This document shows positions 10,392 through 21,180 of a stretch of DNA of 64,000 nt, in pieces. The DNA is taken from assembly GCA_964019695.1 (NCBI GenBank), contig OZ026527.1, positions 75,231,471 through 75,295,470 of the forward strand, given 5' to 3'. The notes below the pieces were generated by a model. It searched no databases. It was given only the letters and a program-made list of their open reading frames with translations, and was not told the DNA's origin. Within the stretch, counting starts at the first letter, position 1; each line of letters opens with the position of its first letter. The stretch is from Loripinus fragilis (lineage: Eukaryota; Mollusca; Bivalvia; Lucinida; Lucinidae). The position numbers were made by a program, and so were the translations under genes.

Positions 10392-10510
10392 TTTATTCCA
10401 GAAAATAGGCGTATGACGTACCGGCAATATGCGTAAATACCGGCAAAGCGACGTATACATTGACCAGTGTGATACACGGGTACGTAAGTAAATAAAATTC
10501 GTTACGATTC
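10392..10510 (-). promoter_or_regulatory. CpG-rich candidate promoter
   Basis: A local cluster of CpG (TGACGTACCGG, GCGTAAATACCGG, AAGCGACGTATAC, CGGGTACG) just upstream of the MAATHLLTAEV start and in an otherwise CpG-poor region. No TATA box is evident. Its role is inferred from position only. Confidence 0.3.
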
Positions 10511-10703
10511 GTCGAAGTTTGCGAATGCAGAAATTGAGTTTAGGGGCGCTGATAATGAAACCAAAATTGTTGTAACCAGAATTCGTGGAAGCCCTGCAGC
10601 TTTAGATTCTATAAGGTTTGACCTCAAAGTGGGCTATTGGTCACAGTGTACAGAATACAGTGTGGTCAATACTTTCAATATCAATACCCAACCCTTCTCC
10701 TGT

Positions 10704-10910
10704 GGATCTCAGTGGCTCAGTTGATGGAGTGTTAGACTGGGGAGTAAACGGTTGCTAGTTCGAGACTCACTGCCTTTGTGTCCTTTGAAAGGACAAGACA
10801 TTTTTCACCTGCTGCCTTAGTACTGGTTCAACCTATGAAGACAGGAAATCATCCCAACATAACTGAAGAAATGTTGACTGTGACATAATTTAAGCATCAA
10901 AATAACAAAC
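10704..10910 (+). mobile_element. tRNA-derived SINE
   Basis: Head CTCAGTGGCTCAGTTGATGG (A-box-like), then GCTAGTTCGAGACTC (B-box-like), body CTTAGTACTGGTTCAACC, tail ATCATCCCAACATAACTG and CATCAAAATAACAAACCA. The body and tail are homologous to the GGGAGCGCAGTGG SINEs, but the head differs. Confidence 0.75.
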
Positions 10911-11028
10911 CAAAACTTCTCAATCCATTGTCTGCACAGACCTGTGCGATACTCAAAGGATCAACCTATCTGCTATGGCACATCACCACTGAAAAATGGG
11001 TTTTGTGTTAATATGCAGTATGCATTAC

Positions 11029-11508
11029 CAAGGGTAACAACCTACGTCATAGCATTGATGTTGTAAACACGTAGTACGGCGCCATCTTTGATTTACAAGG
11101 TCAGTTTTCCCCTTCGTAAAATTAAACAATGAGCGTCTGTACGAACAAAGCAGTGCAGGCGGTGCCTAACATCACACTTGAACAGAATATATAACGGTCA
11201 CGCCCCGATATGCCGTTGACTTTGTAATCATTCACCCACAAGAATCGAAGCGGGAGACACGAGGATAATTTAAGCAGTCACCCACTTCGATTTTTGTGGG
11301 TGAATGTTTAGAAAGGCAACGGCATTTCTGGACGTGACCATTGTATATTCTGTTCAAGTGTGATGTTAGGCACCGCATGCACTGCTTAGTTTTGACAGAC
11401 ACTAATTTGTACGACATTTACGAAGGGAAAAACTAACCTTGCAAATCAAAGATGGCGTCATACTACGTGTTTACAACACCCACGCTATGACGTAGGTTGT
11501 TACCCCTG
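11029..11508. mobile_element. 480-bp fold-back MITE with 5-bp TSD
   Basis: The ends are inverted: CAAGGGTAACAACCTACGTC on the left and the complement of CAGGGGTAACAACCTACGTC on the right. The direct repeat ATTAC flanks it at 11024-11028 and 11509-11513. Pairing continues almost to the centre (for example CATCACACTTGAACAGAATA against TATTCTGTTCAAGTGTGATG, and CATTCACCCACAA against TTGTGGGTGAATG), so it is nearly a complete palindrome of about 220-bp arms. There is no coding capacity beyond the frame at 11232-11417, which is a by-product of the arm. Confidence 0.88.
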
Positions 11509-11513
11509 ATTAC

Positions 11514-12424
11514 TCAAAACACTATGTAAAAAAAGTAGCAAGCAGCACTGAATGGCTATAAATAATCTGTTTGTGGAGATGTCAAGTATCCTTTGGTAGC
11601 TAAACACTAACAATTTGTATTAGTTTACAAATGTACAGTGTTTAGCGACAGAGTGATAAGATTTTTCTACACTTAAACATTTTTGAAAACACATCGCACA
11701 TGGCAAGGTCAAAAAGCGGTTTCAGTGACATGTAATGATGCAGTTTTTGGTTTAGGCCTATGCATGCATTGACCACGAGACAGATGTCAGAAGTGTGTGA
11801 GGCATGTTCAGGTTTGACTCCATCGCCTACAGAATTGTGTGATGTTAAACATGGACGACACGAGTCAATGACTTTAAGCGGGAGGTGACGTTCCAACGCC
11901 AGACAAAATTTTCACCAGCAATTTTTTTTTCGCCAATAGTTGTCGCCAAATAAATATTTTTGCGCCAAATTTATTATTTCTTTGCATTTTGCGACAATGG
12001 CAACCACTAGCGCGAACCCTGGCAGGTTGATGACAAGTTTGAATCAACCAATCAGGCGAATCACATAATTTGGTGACACATTTTGTAAACCAATACGTCA
12101 CATGTACCCACAATGCTCAAATCGAATAGGTCAGTATGCGATAGTCAAACCACCTATTGTTAGATATTGCTTCTCTATCTTTTAGTTAAGGCCAAAACTA
12201 ACTTGGTCAGTGGTCACAGTACACTAAAAATTGGTTCAATCATGCTTCGATGCACAGAACTCATCTTGCTGCTATATTGTTTCTGCTGGGAGGTACTTAA
12301 CTTGTATCTCGTTGCTCTTTATCATCATGATTTTATCATTTTTAGAAAAAAATGATTGGCAAAAAATAAAAAAAACCGGGTGCGAAAAATCACGAACCAT
12401 TCACCATATCTACATTACATGCTG
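11514..12424. other. Non-coding, no feature seen
   Basis: Includes a tract rich in TTGCGCCAAA / TGTCGCCAAAT words (11920-12000). No exon or element boundary could be supported. Confidence 0.4.
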
Positions 12425-12602
12425 CAGGCCTCCAGATAAGAGTGTGTATTGGAAAATTATTTTCTTTATTTCTCATCCAAAACATATGTTGCGGGTACTC
12501 AAAAGAACCGTCTGAATTAGACAGTTCTCTTGAGCACCGAAAACACGTGTTTAAATTAATGGGTAAGGAAATAATTAGAATTTTACGCCTTATCTGGACC
12601 TA
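12425..12602. mobile_element. Hairpin-core MITE, subfamily 1
   Basis: Ends CAGGCCTCCAGATAAG and, inverted, TAGGTCCAGATAAG. The flanking 8-mers ACATGCTG (12417-12424) and AGATGCTG (12603-12610) differ at one base, suggesting an 8-bp target duplication of the hAT kind. Internally it has TTTCTCATCCAAAACATATG, then the core inverted repeat CTCAAAAGAACCGTCTG / AGACAGTTCTCTTGAG. Sister copies are at 25884-26078 and 35280-35477. Confidence 0.8.
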
Positions 12603-12610
12603 AGATGCTG

Positions 12611-13060
12611 GTTCTGACCATCTGTAAACCGAGAACCAGCAATGAATGTAGGTATGATGAATGGAATTCTGCTGAACTTCAAGAAAACAACCTTTTCTAA
12701 AAGGCTTTTATTTGGTTTATATGAGAAAATACTTTATTAAATTATCACGGTAATATTTGAGCTGCAAGTTGGCATCTTTTCAATAATAATTTAACTTTTA
12801 AAAGGCCGAAGCTAGCACTTCCAACTTAAAACACTAGCTGGCGCCTAAAGTAACTGTTTGTGGTTTCTTTAGCCAGGAGAGTTCCTTTGCCGTCTTATTC
12901 ACACTATGATTATGACTCCTACAATGCCTTTGAATGTATATTGCATGGCACTACTGACATGTATAATGAGAGACCATAGAATGCAGCTGCTGAAATACAT
13001 TATACAGTTCAACATAAAATCATTAACTCATTGGCTGTATGTTTTATTTATATATTATAG
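12611..13060. other. Probable intronic sequence
   Basis: AT-rich, without repeats I can delimit. It ends in the pyrimidine-poor but usable acceptor ATATATTATAG before the exon at 13061. Confidence 0.35.
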
Positions 13061-13224
13061 ACAAGATCTATATAAATTCTATTGATGAGGAAAATGTCAC
13101 AAATCAGACATGCACAGCCACAGATTACAGACCATCCTATCATGGTAATAGGAAAAGAGACACTAGTCTTAGGATGATCGATTTTGCCAGAACAGTTCAG
13201 AACTTTGAGTCGTCATGTGTCTGA
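13061..13224 (+). CDS. Exon with inositol-polyphosphate-kinase-like motif RMIDFART
   Basis: After an acceptor (TATATTATAG) an open frame encodes KIYINSIDEENVTNQTC, then TATDYRPSYHG, then RKRDTSLRMIDFARTVQ, and stops at 13222-13224. The phrase RMIDFART resembles the conserved (V/L)RMIDFAH(T/S) segment of the inositol polyphosphate kinase family (IP6K/IPMK), where the Asp binds metal. In IP6K proteins this segment follows a variable linker, as here. In the family roughly 40 further residues containing a Gly-Tyr-x-Phe-Gly-Leu stretch usually follow. Here a stop comes nine residues after the Gln and I see no strong donor before it, and no continuation downstream, so the exon may be from a pseudogene or a truncated isoform. 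The catalytic PxxxDxKxG part was not found in the window. The assignment is a motif-level inference only. Confidence 0.38.
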
Positions 13225-14095
13225 AAGTCCAGCCCAGCCATAGATCCATTTTTGCCGACCCCAAGATTCAACTTATTGACCATTTTGATGGATGATTTAA
13301 TTAATTAGGACATTGATAAGTTCATATGCAAATTTGGCACAAAAAGAAAGAAAATAAATTTTATGGAGCTTACTAAATAATGCGATAATTTTACAAAAAT
13401 GTTTCTTTTCCATCTAAATTTGTGTAATGTCCATCAATATATAGAAACTTAACTACATTTGTATATTCATGTGTATAATGGCAACGACCAGAAACGGACC
13501 AATCTGAAATTCCGAATGCTGAACAAATATCGTCTGCCTTGAAAAAAAGGCTAAATCAGTTTAGTTATTTAACCAGTGGTGTATCCAGATGGGGTTCACT
13601 TGAACCCTCTTTTGAGCCCAAATTATTTCATTTTCATCGGGATATTTTTTGTTATTTTAGAAAAATAAGGCCATCCTTTAAAAAAAACGTTTGCGGTCAA
13701 CTAGGCCTACTCAAAATTTTCCAGGTCGGAAGGTATTTTATTTATTTTTCACTGATTTATTTAAAAGACATTAAAATTTTAAGAAAAATGTCTAAAATTA
13801 TAATAAAAATATTTCTCTGAAATGTGGCGAAACAGACATACTTTTTTTGGTACGTGGCATTTTGAGTGAGTCTCACACTCTGTCGTGTGACAGCAAACAA
13901 ACATTGATGATTGTTTTAAGGATGGCCTGAGTTAAAATCATCAAATTGATTCCCCCCTATACATCTGAATCCCTTTCCAGAGGAAACTCTTTGCCTACTG
14001 GGTAAGGTTATCAGCAGACAACATTGATATGCAAAACAGTTAACCCTTAAAGTGTCAATCACAACAAATTTTGTTTTGTCATCTGCTGAGTGCTG
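13225..14095. other. Non-coding, no feature seen
   Basis: The 93-codon frame at 13539-13820 has low-complexity composition and no motif. No repeat boundary was found. Confidence 0.4.
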
Positions 14096-14099
14096 AAAT

Positions 14100-14500
14100 G
14101 TTCATTAGCTCCTCCTCAACCACTGGTCCAATTTTAAAATTATTTCACAGAATGGTTCCTCATGATGCCTTCTTATAAAATTGCACATATGGTTCTGCTC
14201 CACCGAACAGAGGGGGCTGCCAGAGCACTAGATATTTAAAGAAATGTCTTTTGATGACATTTCCTCCTGAACCACTGGTCCAAATTTAAAACAATTTCTC
14301 ATTATGCCCTTAACTAGAATTGAACAAATGTTTTTGCTGGACTGAACAAAAGGGCTGCCAGAGCTCCAGATAAGAAATATCTTTAAAAGACATCTCCTCC
14401 TGACCCACTGGTCCAAATTCAAAATAATTTCATTGATTTGTTCCTCATGATGCCTTTTACCAAAATTGCACAAACAATTTCGCTCGGCTAAATACAGGGA
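14100..14500. repeat. ~143-bp repeat (CCACTGGTCCAAATT family), three units
   Basis: Units anchored on CCTGAACCACTGGTCC at about 14120, 14268 and 14400, each followed by AAAATAATTTCA, CTCATGATGCCTTC and AAATTGCACAAA, and then by GAACAAAAGGGCTGCCAGAG. The same unit makes up 16420-17170, 17860-18400 and 22545-23190. Confidence 0.85.
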
Positions 14501-14719
14501 AGATTAACTGAAGTCTGAATTTTCCGCATTTATTTAAATTTTACGGTTGCTATGGTAACAAAAATGACCCACAAAGTAGGCTTAAAATAGAAAAATTACC
14601 ATTTTGGACCAAAATTAAGGCATTTGGAGATTTTTTTAAAAAAATTAGATATCAGCACAGCTAAATACCAAAATATCCTTTTAATATGTTGTGTCAGGTG
14701 ATAATATCATCAGCTGATA

Positions 14720-14925
14720 AAACATGACTTTAGTTAAGAGTATGTAGCGAAAATTTAATTTTCTTATTTCTCAACCAAAACATATGTTGTGGGTACTCAA
14801 AAGAACCATCTCAATGAGACGGTTCTTTTGAGCACTCAAAACACATGTATAAACTGATGGGTAAGAAAATATTTACATTTTTACGCTGAAAATATTTGTT
14901 TATCTAAACCTGTGTAAAATATATT
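14720..14925. mobile_element. Hairpin-core MITE, subfamily 2
   Basis: From GACTTTAGTTAAGAG to TTATCTAAACC, with TTTCTCAACCAAAACATATG. The core CTCAAAAGAACCATCTC pairs with GAGACGGTTCTTTTGAG across 14796-14832, with one mismatch in 34 paired bases. The outer ends differ from subfamily 1 (TTAAGAG instead of GATAAGAG) but order and core are the same. Copy 2 is at 24345-24510. Confidence 0.72.
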
Positions 14926-15610
14926 TTTGATAGTTGCTTGTGCCCTATGTTAATTGGTCTGTCAAACATCTCAAATTTGCTCCAAAGTGGTCAATTTCCT
15001 GTTTTCAGCCTATTTTAGTGGCCATATTTGTTACCATAGCAATGGTTAAAGTCAAATTAATTCAAGACTTTTACACTTTGTTTATTGTTCTAATAAACCA
15101 ATAAGAACAAATTAGTTAAAACTATTTTTATGTTTTAGCCTCATAGGGGGGCCAAAAAAGCCTGTTAATGCACATCATATTTTGAACATTCACAATATGT
15201 ACAGTAAATTTTCTGAAATTTAGAACATTTCTCTTTTTGTTCTCAGATTACATGTGGGTTAATAACTTATCAAGACTGGAATACATCAAGTGCTTGTCAG
15301 AATAGCAAACAGGGAAGACCTTGATCAGACTGCTACATCAGAAGCAGTCTGATCTGGCTCTGCACTGTATGTCTACTGTCTAGTAAGAAAGGCCTTTTTA
15401 CAGACAACTAGTGTTCAGAGTTTTAGAACATCTATATATAGGCTAAATTTAGAGCCATATACATGTTTGTTTCAGGTGACTCTAGCTAGGAAGTCTGACT
15501 AAGGAAAGAACAGCTGTGAGGTGATCAACGAAGAATGAATTTATATTGCAAGTTCAGATGTCCTTGTTCAAGGTAATTACATTGACTTAATAAATCTTGC
15601 ATTCTGTGTT
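14926..15610. other. Non-coding with one short hairpin
   Basis: GATCAGACTGC (about 15318) pairs with GCAGTCTGATC (about 15343) around a short loop, a hairpin motif that recurs in varied forms at 19750 and 33030. No exon is supported. A splice-site-bounded stretch at 15477-15571 has stops in all frames except a 13-codon start. Confidence 0.4.
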
Positions 15611-15616
15611 GTTATT

Positions 15617-16372
15617 ATGCCCCCGCCATTTATAATGGGGAGGGGGCATATAGCATCACCCTTGTCCGTATGTCCGTACGTACATACGTAGGTACGTATG
15701 TCCCGTACGTCCTGTCCCGTACGTACGAAAAATGGTTTCCGGGCGATATCTTTTGAAAACATTGGTGTATTGGATTCATATTTCATACACAGGTACATAA
15801 TCATAGAATACAGGTCAAGTTGGATTACAGGTAAAATCCACCAATTATCATCAGAGTTATGGCCCTTGATCTGGGTACGAAAAATGGTTTCCAGGCGATA
15901 TCTTTTGAATACATTTGTGAAATGGATTCATATTTCATACACAGGTATATAATCATAAAATACAGGCCAAGTTTGATTACAGATAAAATCAACCAATTAT
16001 TGTCAGAGTTATGGCCCTTGATCTCTGTATGAAAAATTGTTTCCGGGGGATAACTTTTGAATACGTTGGTGTATTGGATTCATATTTCATACACAGGTAT
16101 GTAATCATAAAATACAGGTCAAGTTTGATTACGGATAACATCAACCAATTATTATTAGAGTTATGGCCCTTGATCTCCATATGAAAAATGGTTTCCGGGT
16201 GATATCTTTTGAATACGTTGGTGTATTGGATTCATATTTCATACAAAGGTATGTAATCATAAAATACAGGTCAAGTTCTATTACGGATAAAATCCACCGA
16301 TTATTTTTAGAGTTATGGCCCTTTGTTAATGACAATGCCCTATTTATGTGAATTTGGCAAAAGCGGGGGCAT
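15617..16372. mobile_element. TIR element carrying four 152-bp tandem units
   Basis: The exact inverted ends ATGCCCCCGC (15617-15626) and GCGGGGGCAT (16363-16372) enclose a CGTACGTACG-rich tract and then about four units of 150-155 bp. The units are anchored on GAAAAATGGTTTCCGGGCGA at about 15728, 15880, 16030 and 16185, each ending AGAGTTATGGCCCTTGATCT. This is a non-autonomous element carrying its own tandem array. The frames on both strands are repeat-derived. Confidence 0.8.
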
Positions 16373-16419
16373 CCGTGTCCCATGGACACATTTCTAGTTA
16401 GATCTGGGAACTACATAGG

Positions 16420-17170
16420 TTTGCTCGATTCCTGATGATGCCCTCTACCAGAATTGCACAAATGGTTCCTCTCCAATGCACAAAAGGGCCACCAGAGCTC
16501 TAGATAAGAAATATTTTAAATGACTTCTCTTCCTGAACCGCTGTTCCAAATTCAAAATAATTTCACAGAATTGTTTCTCATGATGCCTTCTACCAAAGTT
16601 GCACAAAGGTTCTGCTCCGCTGAACAAAAGGGCCATCAGAGGCCTAGATAAGAATTGTCTTTAAATGACATCTCATGAACCACTGGTCCAAATTAAAAAT
16701 AATTCCACAGAATTGTTCCCGGTGATGACCTCTACTAAAATTGCATAAATGGTTCCGCTCCGCCAAAACAATAAAGGCGGCTAAAAGTTCTAGATAAGAA
16801 ATATCTTTAAATGGTATCTCCTCAAGGTCCTAAACCACAGATCCCAATTCGAAATAGTTTCACAGATCTGTTACTCATAATGCCCTCGACTTAAACTACA
16901 TGGTTTTGCTCCATCGCACAAAGGGCCACCAGAGTTCTAGATGAGAAATGTCTTTAAATGACATCTCCTTAACCAATGGTTCAAATTCAAAATAATTTTA
17001 CAGAAATGTTCCTCATGATGCCCTCTACCAAAACTCCTTAACAGCATGGCCACCAGAGCTAAAAATAAAAATATCTTTGAAAGATATATCTATAGCCACT
17101 GGCCAATACATTATCTTCTCATGAATGAAGATTCAGATGAGCGATCCAGGGCCCTAGGGCCCTCTTGTTA
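16420..17170. repeat. 143-bp repeat array ending in a GGGCCC hairpin
   Basis: Five or six units of the CCACTGGTCC family. The array closes with GAGCGATCCAGGGCCCTAGG and then GCCCTCTTGTTA. The hairpin GGGCCCTAGGGCCC followed by CTCTTGT resembles a Helitron-type 3' terminus and recurs in diverged form at 23145-23176. Confidence 0.75.
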
Positions 17171-17790
17171 TATATGTGGTTAAAACCATTTAAAAATCTT
17201 CTTCTTCAGAACCAGAAAGCCTGTGATATTGGGACTTGGTATGTAGCATTCATTGGGATGTAGGGCCTTCCAAGTTTGTTCAAATGATGATCCTTAGTTG
17301 ACCTTGACCTACTTAAGCTCAAGGTCAAATTTGCTTTCTAATATATTTAAATGTGAATTTTTTTGAAATGTTGATTTTGTGAATACTGTTGAAGCCAAAG
17401 TCATTATTCTCACTTGTTATGTTAAACCTAATGTGACAGTTTCAAAGGTCAAGGCCACCACATCCATATAGGGTAAAAACCCATTAAATATCTTATATTC
17501 TCTGGAACAAAAGGCCAATGGCCTTGGTATGTAGCTTGTGGATGTGGTATCTACTAGGTTTGCACAAATGTCGAATCTAGCTTGACCTACTTTATGGCAA
17601 GGTCAAATTTGATTCTAATGCATTTATATGGGAAAATATTGAAAAGTTCATTTCCATATCTGTTTAAGCCGAAATCATACTTTCGAGAAATTTTTAACCT
17701 TGTTTGTTTTAAGCTGTAGTTGACCTTGACCTATTTTAACATTATTAAAGTGGTCAGGTGAGCGCCTCAGGACCTTCAGGTCCTCTAGTT
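17171..17790. repeat. Repeat pair ending in a Helitron-like 3' terminus
   Basis: Two diverged units share GAACCARAAAGCC / GGTATGTAGC / AAGTTTGTTCAAATG and the phrase TTGACCTTGACCTACTT with its partner CAAGGTCAAATTTG. It ends GGACCTTCAGGTCCTCTAGT: a 6-bp stem with a 2-base loop, then CTCTAGT. That matches the Helitron convention of a hairpin just before CTRR at an A/T target site. No 5' TC end was identified. Confidence 0.55.
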
Positions 17791-17799
17791 TTTTTTATT

Positions 17800-18400
17800 G
17801 TTATCAGTTTTCGTCTGGCATGTGTCGTCCGTCAATCATCCTCTCAATAAACTTTTCCTTTAGATAACATCTACTCCTGAACCACTTGTCCAAATTTAAA
17901 ATAATTTCACAGGAATGCTCCCCATAATGCCCTCTACCGAAATTGTATGAATTGCTCTAGATTTGAAGTCTTTAAACGATATCTCCTGAACCACTGGTCC
18001 AAATTCAAATAATTTGACAGAATTGTTCCTCGTGATTCCCTCTACCAAAATTGCACAAATGGTTGCGCTCAATGGTTCCGCTCAAATAGACAAAAGGATT
18101 GTCAGAGCTCTAGATAAGAAATATATTTTAACTACATCTTCTCCTGAACCACTGGTCCATATTCAAAATAATTTCACAGAATTGTTCCTCATGATGCCTT
18201 CTACCAAATTGCACAAATGGTTCCACTCTGCTGAACAAAAGGACCACCAGAGCTCTAGATAAGAACTATCTTTAAGCAATATCTTCTCCTGACCAATTGG
18301 TTTAAATTCAAAATAATTTCATAGAACTGTTCCTCATGATGCCTTATACTTAAATTGCACAAATGGTAACGCTCTGATTCTTAGAAATCTAGTTCAAGCA
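17800..18400. repeat. 143-bp repeat array, further units
   Basis: Begins with CGTCTGGCATGTGTCGTCCG (about 17810), then four units of the CCACTGGTCC family near 17885, 17994, 18151 and 18290. Confidence 0.78.
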
Positions 18401-18429
18401 TTAAGAGAGTGAATATTTGATGAAAAATT

Positions 18430-18585
18430 CTTAGCCATCAGTTTAAACATAAAATTCATTTGGGATCTCAAAAGAACTGTTTGATTGAGAGGGTTCCTTT
18501 GAGTACCCACAAGAAAAATTTTGGTTGATAAATAAGGGAAGGAATTTTTAATTATGTACTCTAATCTAGAGGCGTGTAGAGAAGT
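18430..18585. repeat. Diverged hairpin-core fragment
   Basis: GGATCTCAAAAGAACTGTTT and GAGAGGGTTCCTTTGAGTAC reproduce the core inverted repeat with several mismatches, followed by TACTCTAATCTAGAGG. Probably an old MITE copy. The ends could not be set. Confidence 0.5.
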
Positions 18586-19924
18586 TTATACTGTTTTCAG
18601 CCTTTCCTGGTTTATGTTATATACACTAGTTATAAATGTATTAATGTTGCCTGGCATTTACAAGCTATAACTCGGGTTAATAATGTAGATAAATGTTCAT
18701 TCATACTGGAGAGAACTCTTATATGAATGTTTATTCATACAAGAGAGAACCCTTACATGAATGTTTCTACACCTTGAGCTGGTGAGAACTCTAAATATAC
18801 TGAGGGAAAAAAAGTTTAGCAATTACTTTGGGGATTCACAGTTAAGAAGAAATGGGATTTTTAATTTCATAATATCAAAATTTTATGTTGACAAACCTTT
18901 ACAAGTACGATAAAATTAACTGGCTGGTTGGCATTTCACATAATTTAACGTCTGATCTTAAGTCCCCTTTCTAAAACAGCTTATCTGGCAATTACACGAA
19001 TATTTTTTGTGCTAAAAGTTTCATTTTCCATTAAATGTTAAGATTTAAAAGCTAAAAAGTGAAAACAGTATAAAATTGAAAGTTTTGGTCACCATTTTCG
19101 TACAGTTTCAAGTTAAAAATCGTATTTTTTCAAATTACCTCTTTCAATTGAATAGCGTTTGAAATTAAAATGCTCAGCAGATCTAATCCTCGCTATGAAA
19201 TCATAATTTGTTTCTTTTTACCTCTTGAGGGTTGACATTAGCTCATTATCAAACAATTGACATATTTGTGCACTTGCTAATAAATTAGATCTAATACTAC
19301 AAAAACAGCCTATGGGAAAACCCTTAATAACTAATTGCGAAACTTTTTTACTGCAGTATAGTTATTTATACTGGAAAAAGCCTTACATGTATATCATATG
19401 GTAGATAAACTATATGTTCAAGAACTGTTCTATAATGATTTTTTGAATCCTTATCAATGATGGGAGGGGACAAAATGAATAGTTATCAAAGCATAGGCAT
19501 GTATTTATATCACACTTGTTGCCGTAGCACCAGAATATTTTGGCAGGGAACATTATTGTATAGATCATATTGGAGCAAAAAGCATTCCATTCATAAAGTT
19601 ACATTTTTTCTATATTTAACAAATTTCAGCTGAATAGATTTTTCAATTCTAATCATTTGAATGAGTCTGTCTTAAAGTTTAGGGTTGTTTGAGGGTATTC
19701 ATCATTCATTTGAATTCAAAGTGAAGTAGAACATTATTTAAGATAGGAGTGAAGACCCTGATCAGAGGTTGCACAACATCTGATCTGGGGCTGCATAGTT
19801 TGTCTACTCTATGTCCCTTAAAAAGGAGCTAGGCTTAAATGAGTTAATAATCTTGTGTAATATTACTTTTTATGTTAACACTATTTTTTACTTGTAATCT
19901 TAGTCTGTCAAAATTTACTTTCAG
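18586..19924. other. Non-coding, probable intron
   Basis: AT-rich. Contains a local duplication of a GAATGTTYATTCATACWRGAGAGAAC phrase (about 18690 and 18725) and the palindromic pair CCCTGATCAGAGG / CATCTGATCTGGGGC near 19753-19790. No exon is seen. Confidence 0.4.
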
Positions 19925-20250
19925 ATATGGTTCAGAGATGTTCACTATACAGAGATAGAAAGGATGGAGCTACTACAACTGCAAGCCCCAGAGGCTCAAG
20001 AAGCAAAAGAACACTTTATTATCAAATGATGAACTCTTTGAAGGTTACACTTCATAGAATTGTGACTTTTTTAATTTTCCCCAAAAGTCTTAATCTTTCA
20101 TGATGTTATCATTGTGTGCGGGGGAATTTGTGTAGCATTTGAAGGTCACCATTCAATGAAGTGTTGCATTCAAAGAAGTAACTGTTAGATACAGTGTAGC
20201 ATGGGTTGTATTAGACAAAGCTCAATAAATAGCATGATCTAATTTATAAC
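19925..20250 (+). CDS. Candidate terminal exon of an unidentified gene, with poly(A) signal
   Basis: A good acceptor (AATTTACTTTCAG) opens onto 34 codons reading IWFRDVHYTEIERMELL, then QLQAPEAQEAKEHFIIK, ending at TGA 20027-20029. The residues are acidic and helix-prone, with no low-complexity bias. About 195 bp downstream, AATAAA (20224-20229) is followed by a T/G-rich stretch (TTTGTGTTTTTAATG), as expected for a cleavage and polyadenylation site. I do not recognise the protein. An alternative start ATG at 19927 gives a 58-codon frame in another phase, which has no support. Upstream exons of the same gene were not identified. The combination of acceptor, short open frame, stop and poly(A) signal is why I list it. 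Confidence 0.4.
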
Positions 20251-21180
20251 TTTGTGTTTTTAATGTTTAAACATGATCAATACAGTTATCTCTTGCTAAC
20301 TCAAGTCCTTCAAACTCAAAATACCCTCTTAAGTTAAATTAAAATGTAGGATGAATTCATATTTAACAGACTTTGTTCACAATTATTTTCTATCCAAAAC
20401 TATGCTGACTTTGATGTACTTAGAAGGATAATAGCGAAAACAACCTTGATAGGCTTAAACACTGTAATATCCTTTTACAGATCCACTGTTTTAATTCAAG
20501 CTACAAATAAAACAATGTGAAAAGTTTGGTCATAGAGACTTTGATTTAACGAGAGGTAACTGTATACTAACTTGCTAAGTACCACAAACTGTCCAGACTA
20601 TGTATGGTCGACCATTGGTTAGAAATCAGAGGGTGTTGGTAAACAACCCTAACTGGGCATCTTAACACTGTTGCCATGGTAAATCCTTTCATTTGAGAAA
20701 GGCTGTAGTTTTTAGTCCTCCTGCTTACAGTGTGCTCAATGTGAGCTTTTAAGAAATGATGTCCCTCTGCACAAACCGTCATCATAAAAGGTTCTGGTTT
20801 GCAATGGCAACATAAAAGATGTACTCAAATATCTTCCTTTGAAAAACAACAACTCTTGGCTGTATTTTAGAATAATTCAATTCTTATTGTTTCTCTAAGT
20901 CTAACAATTTAGATTACAAACTTGGCCAGATTGGGCAAGTGAGGTTATAGGCTAGACACTGAAACGATATTTAAGCATCTCTGTGGGTGAACTATCACAT
21001 TTAGTGTGAACTGATTTATAGGCGAGCATATAGTATACCAAAGATTCTGTCATCCGTCTTTCAACATTTTCAAACACTGGGCAAACTCTACTCAGATGTC
21101 ACATTGAAATCCATACGATAGAGCGAGAAAAGCTAGTTTAATGGTACTGATTACACATTCAGGATTGCTGCAGGGCTAAA
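20251..21180. other. Non-coding, no feature seen
   Basis: Contains scattered AT-rich words. The 72-codon minus frame (20567-20785) lacks any recognised motif. Confidence 0.4.

Noticed and set aside
15477..15571. Possible exon between TTTCAG and GTAATT
   Set aside because: Stops in all three frames; only a 13-codon start remains.
20567..20785. Ceramide synthase Lag1p exon (contains adjacent His-His)
   Set aside because: The residues around GHHF do not follow the Lag1p pattern and there are no splice sites in the right phase.
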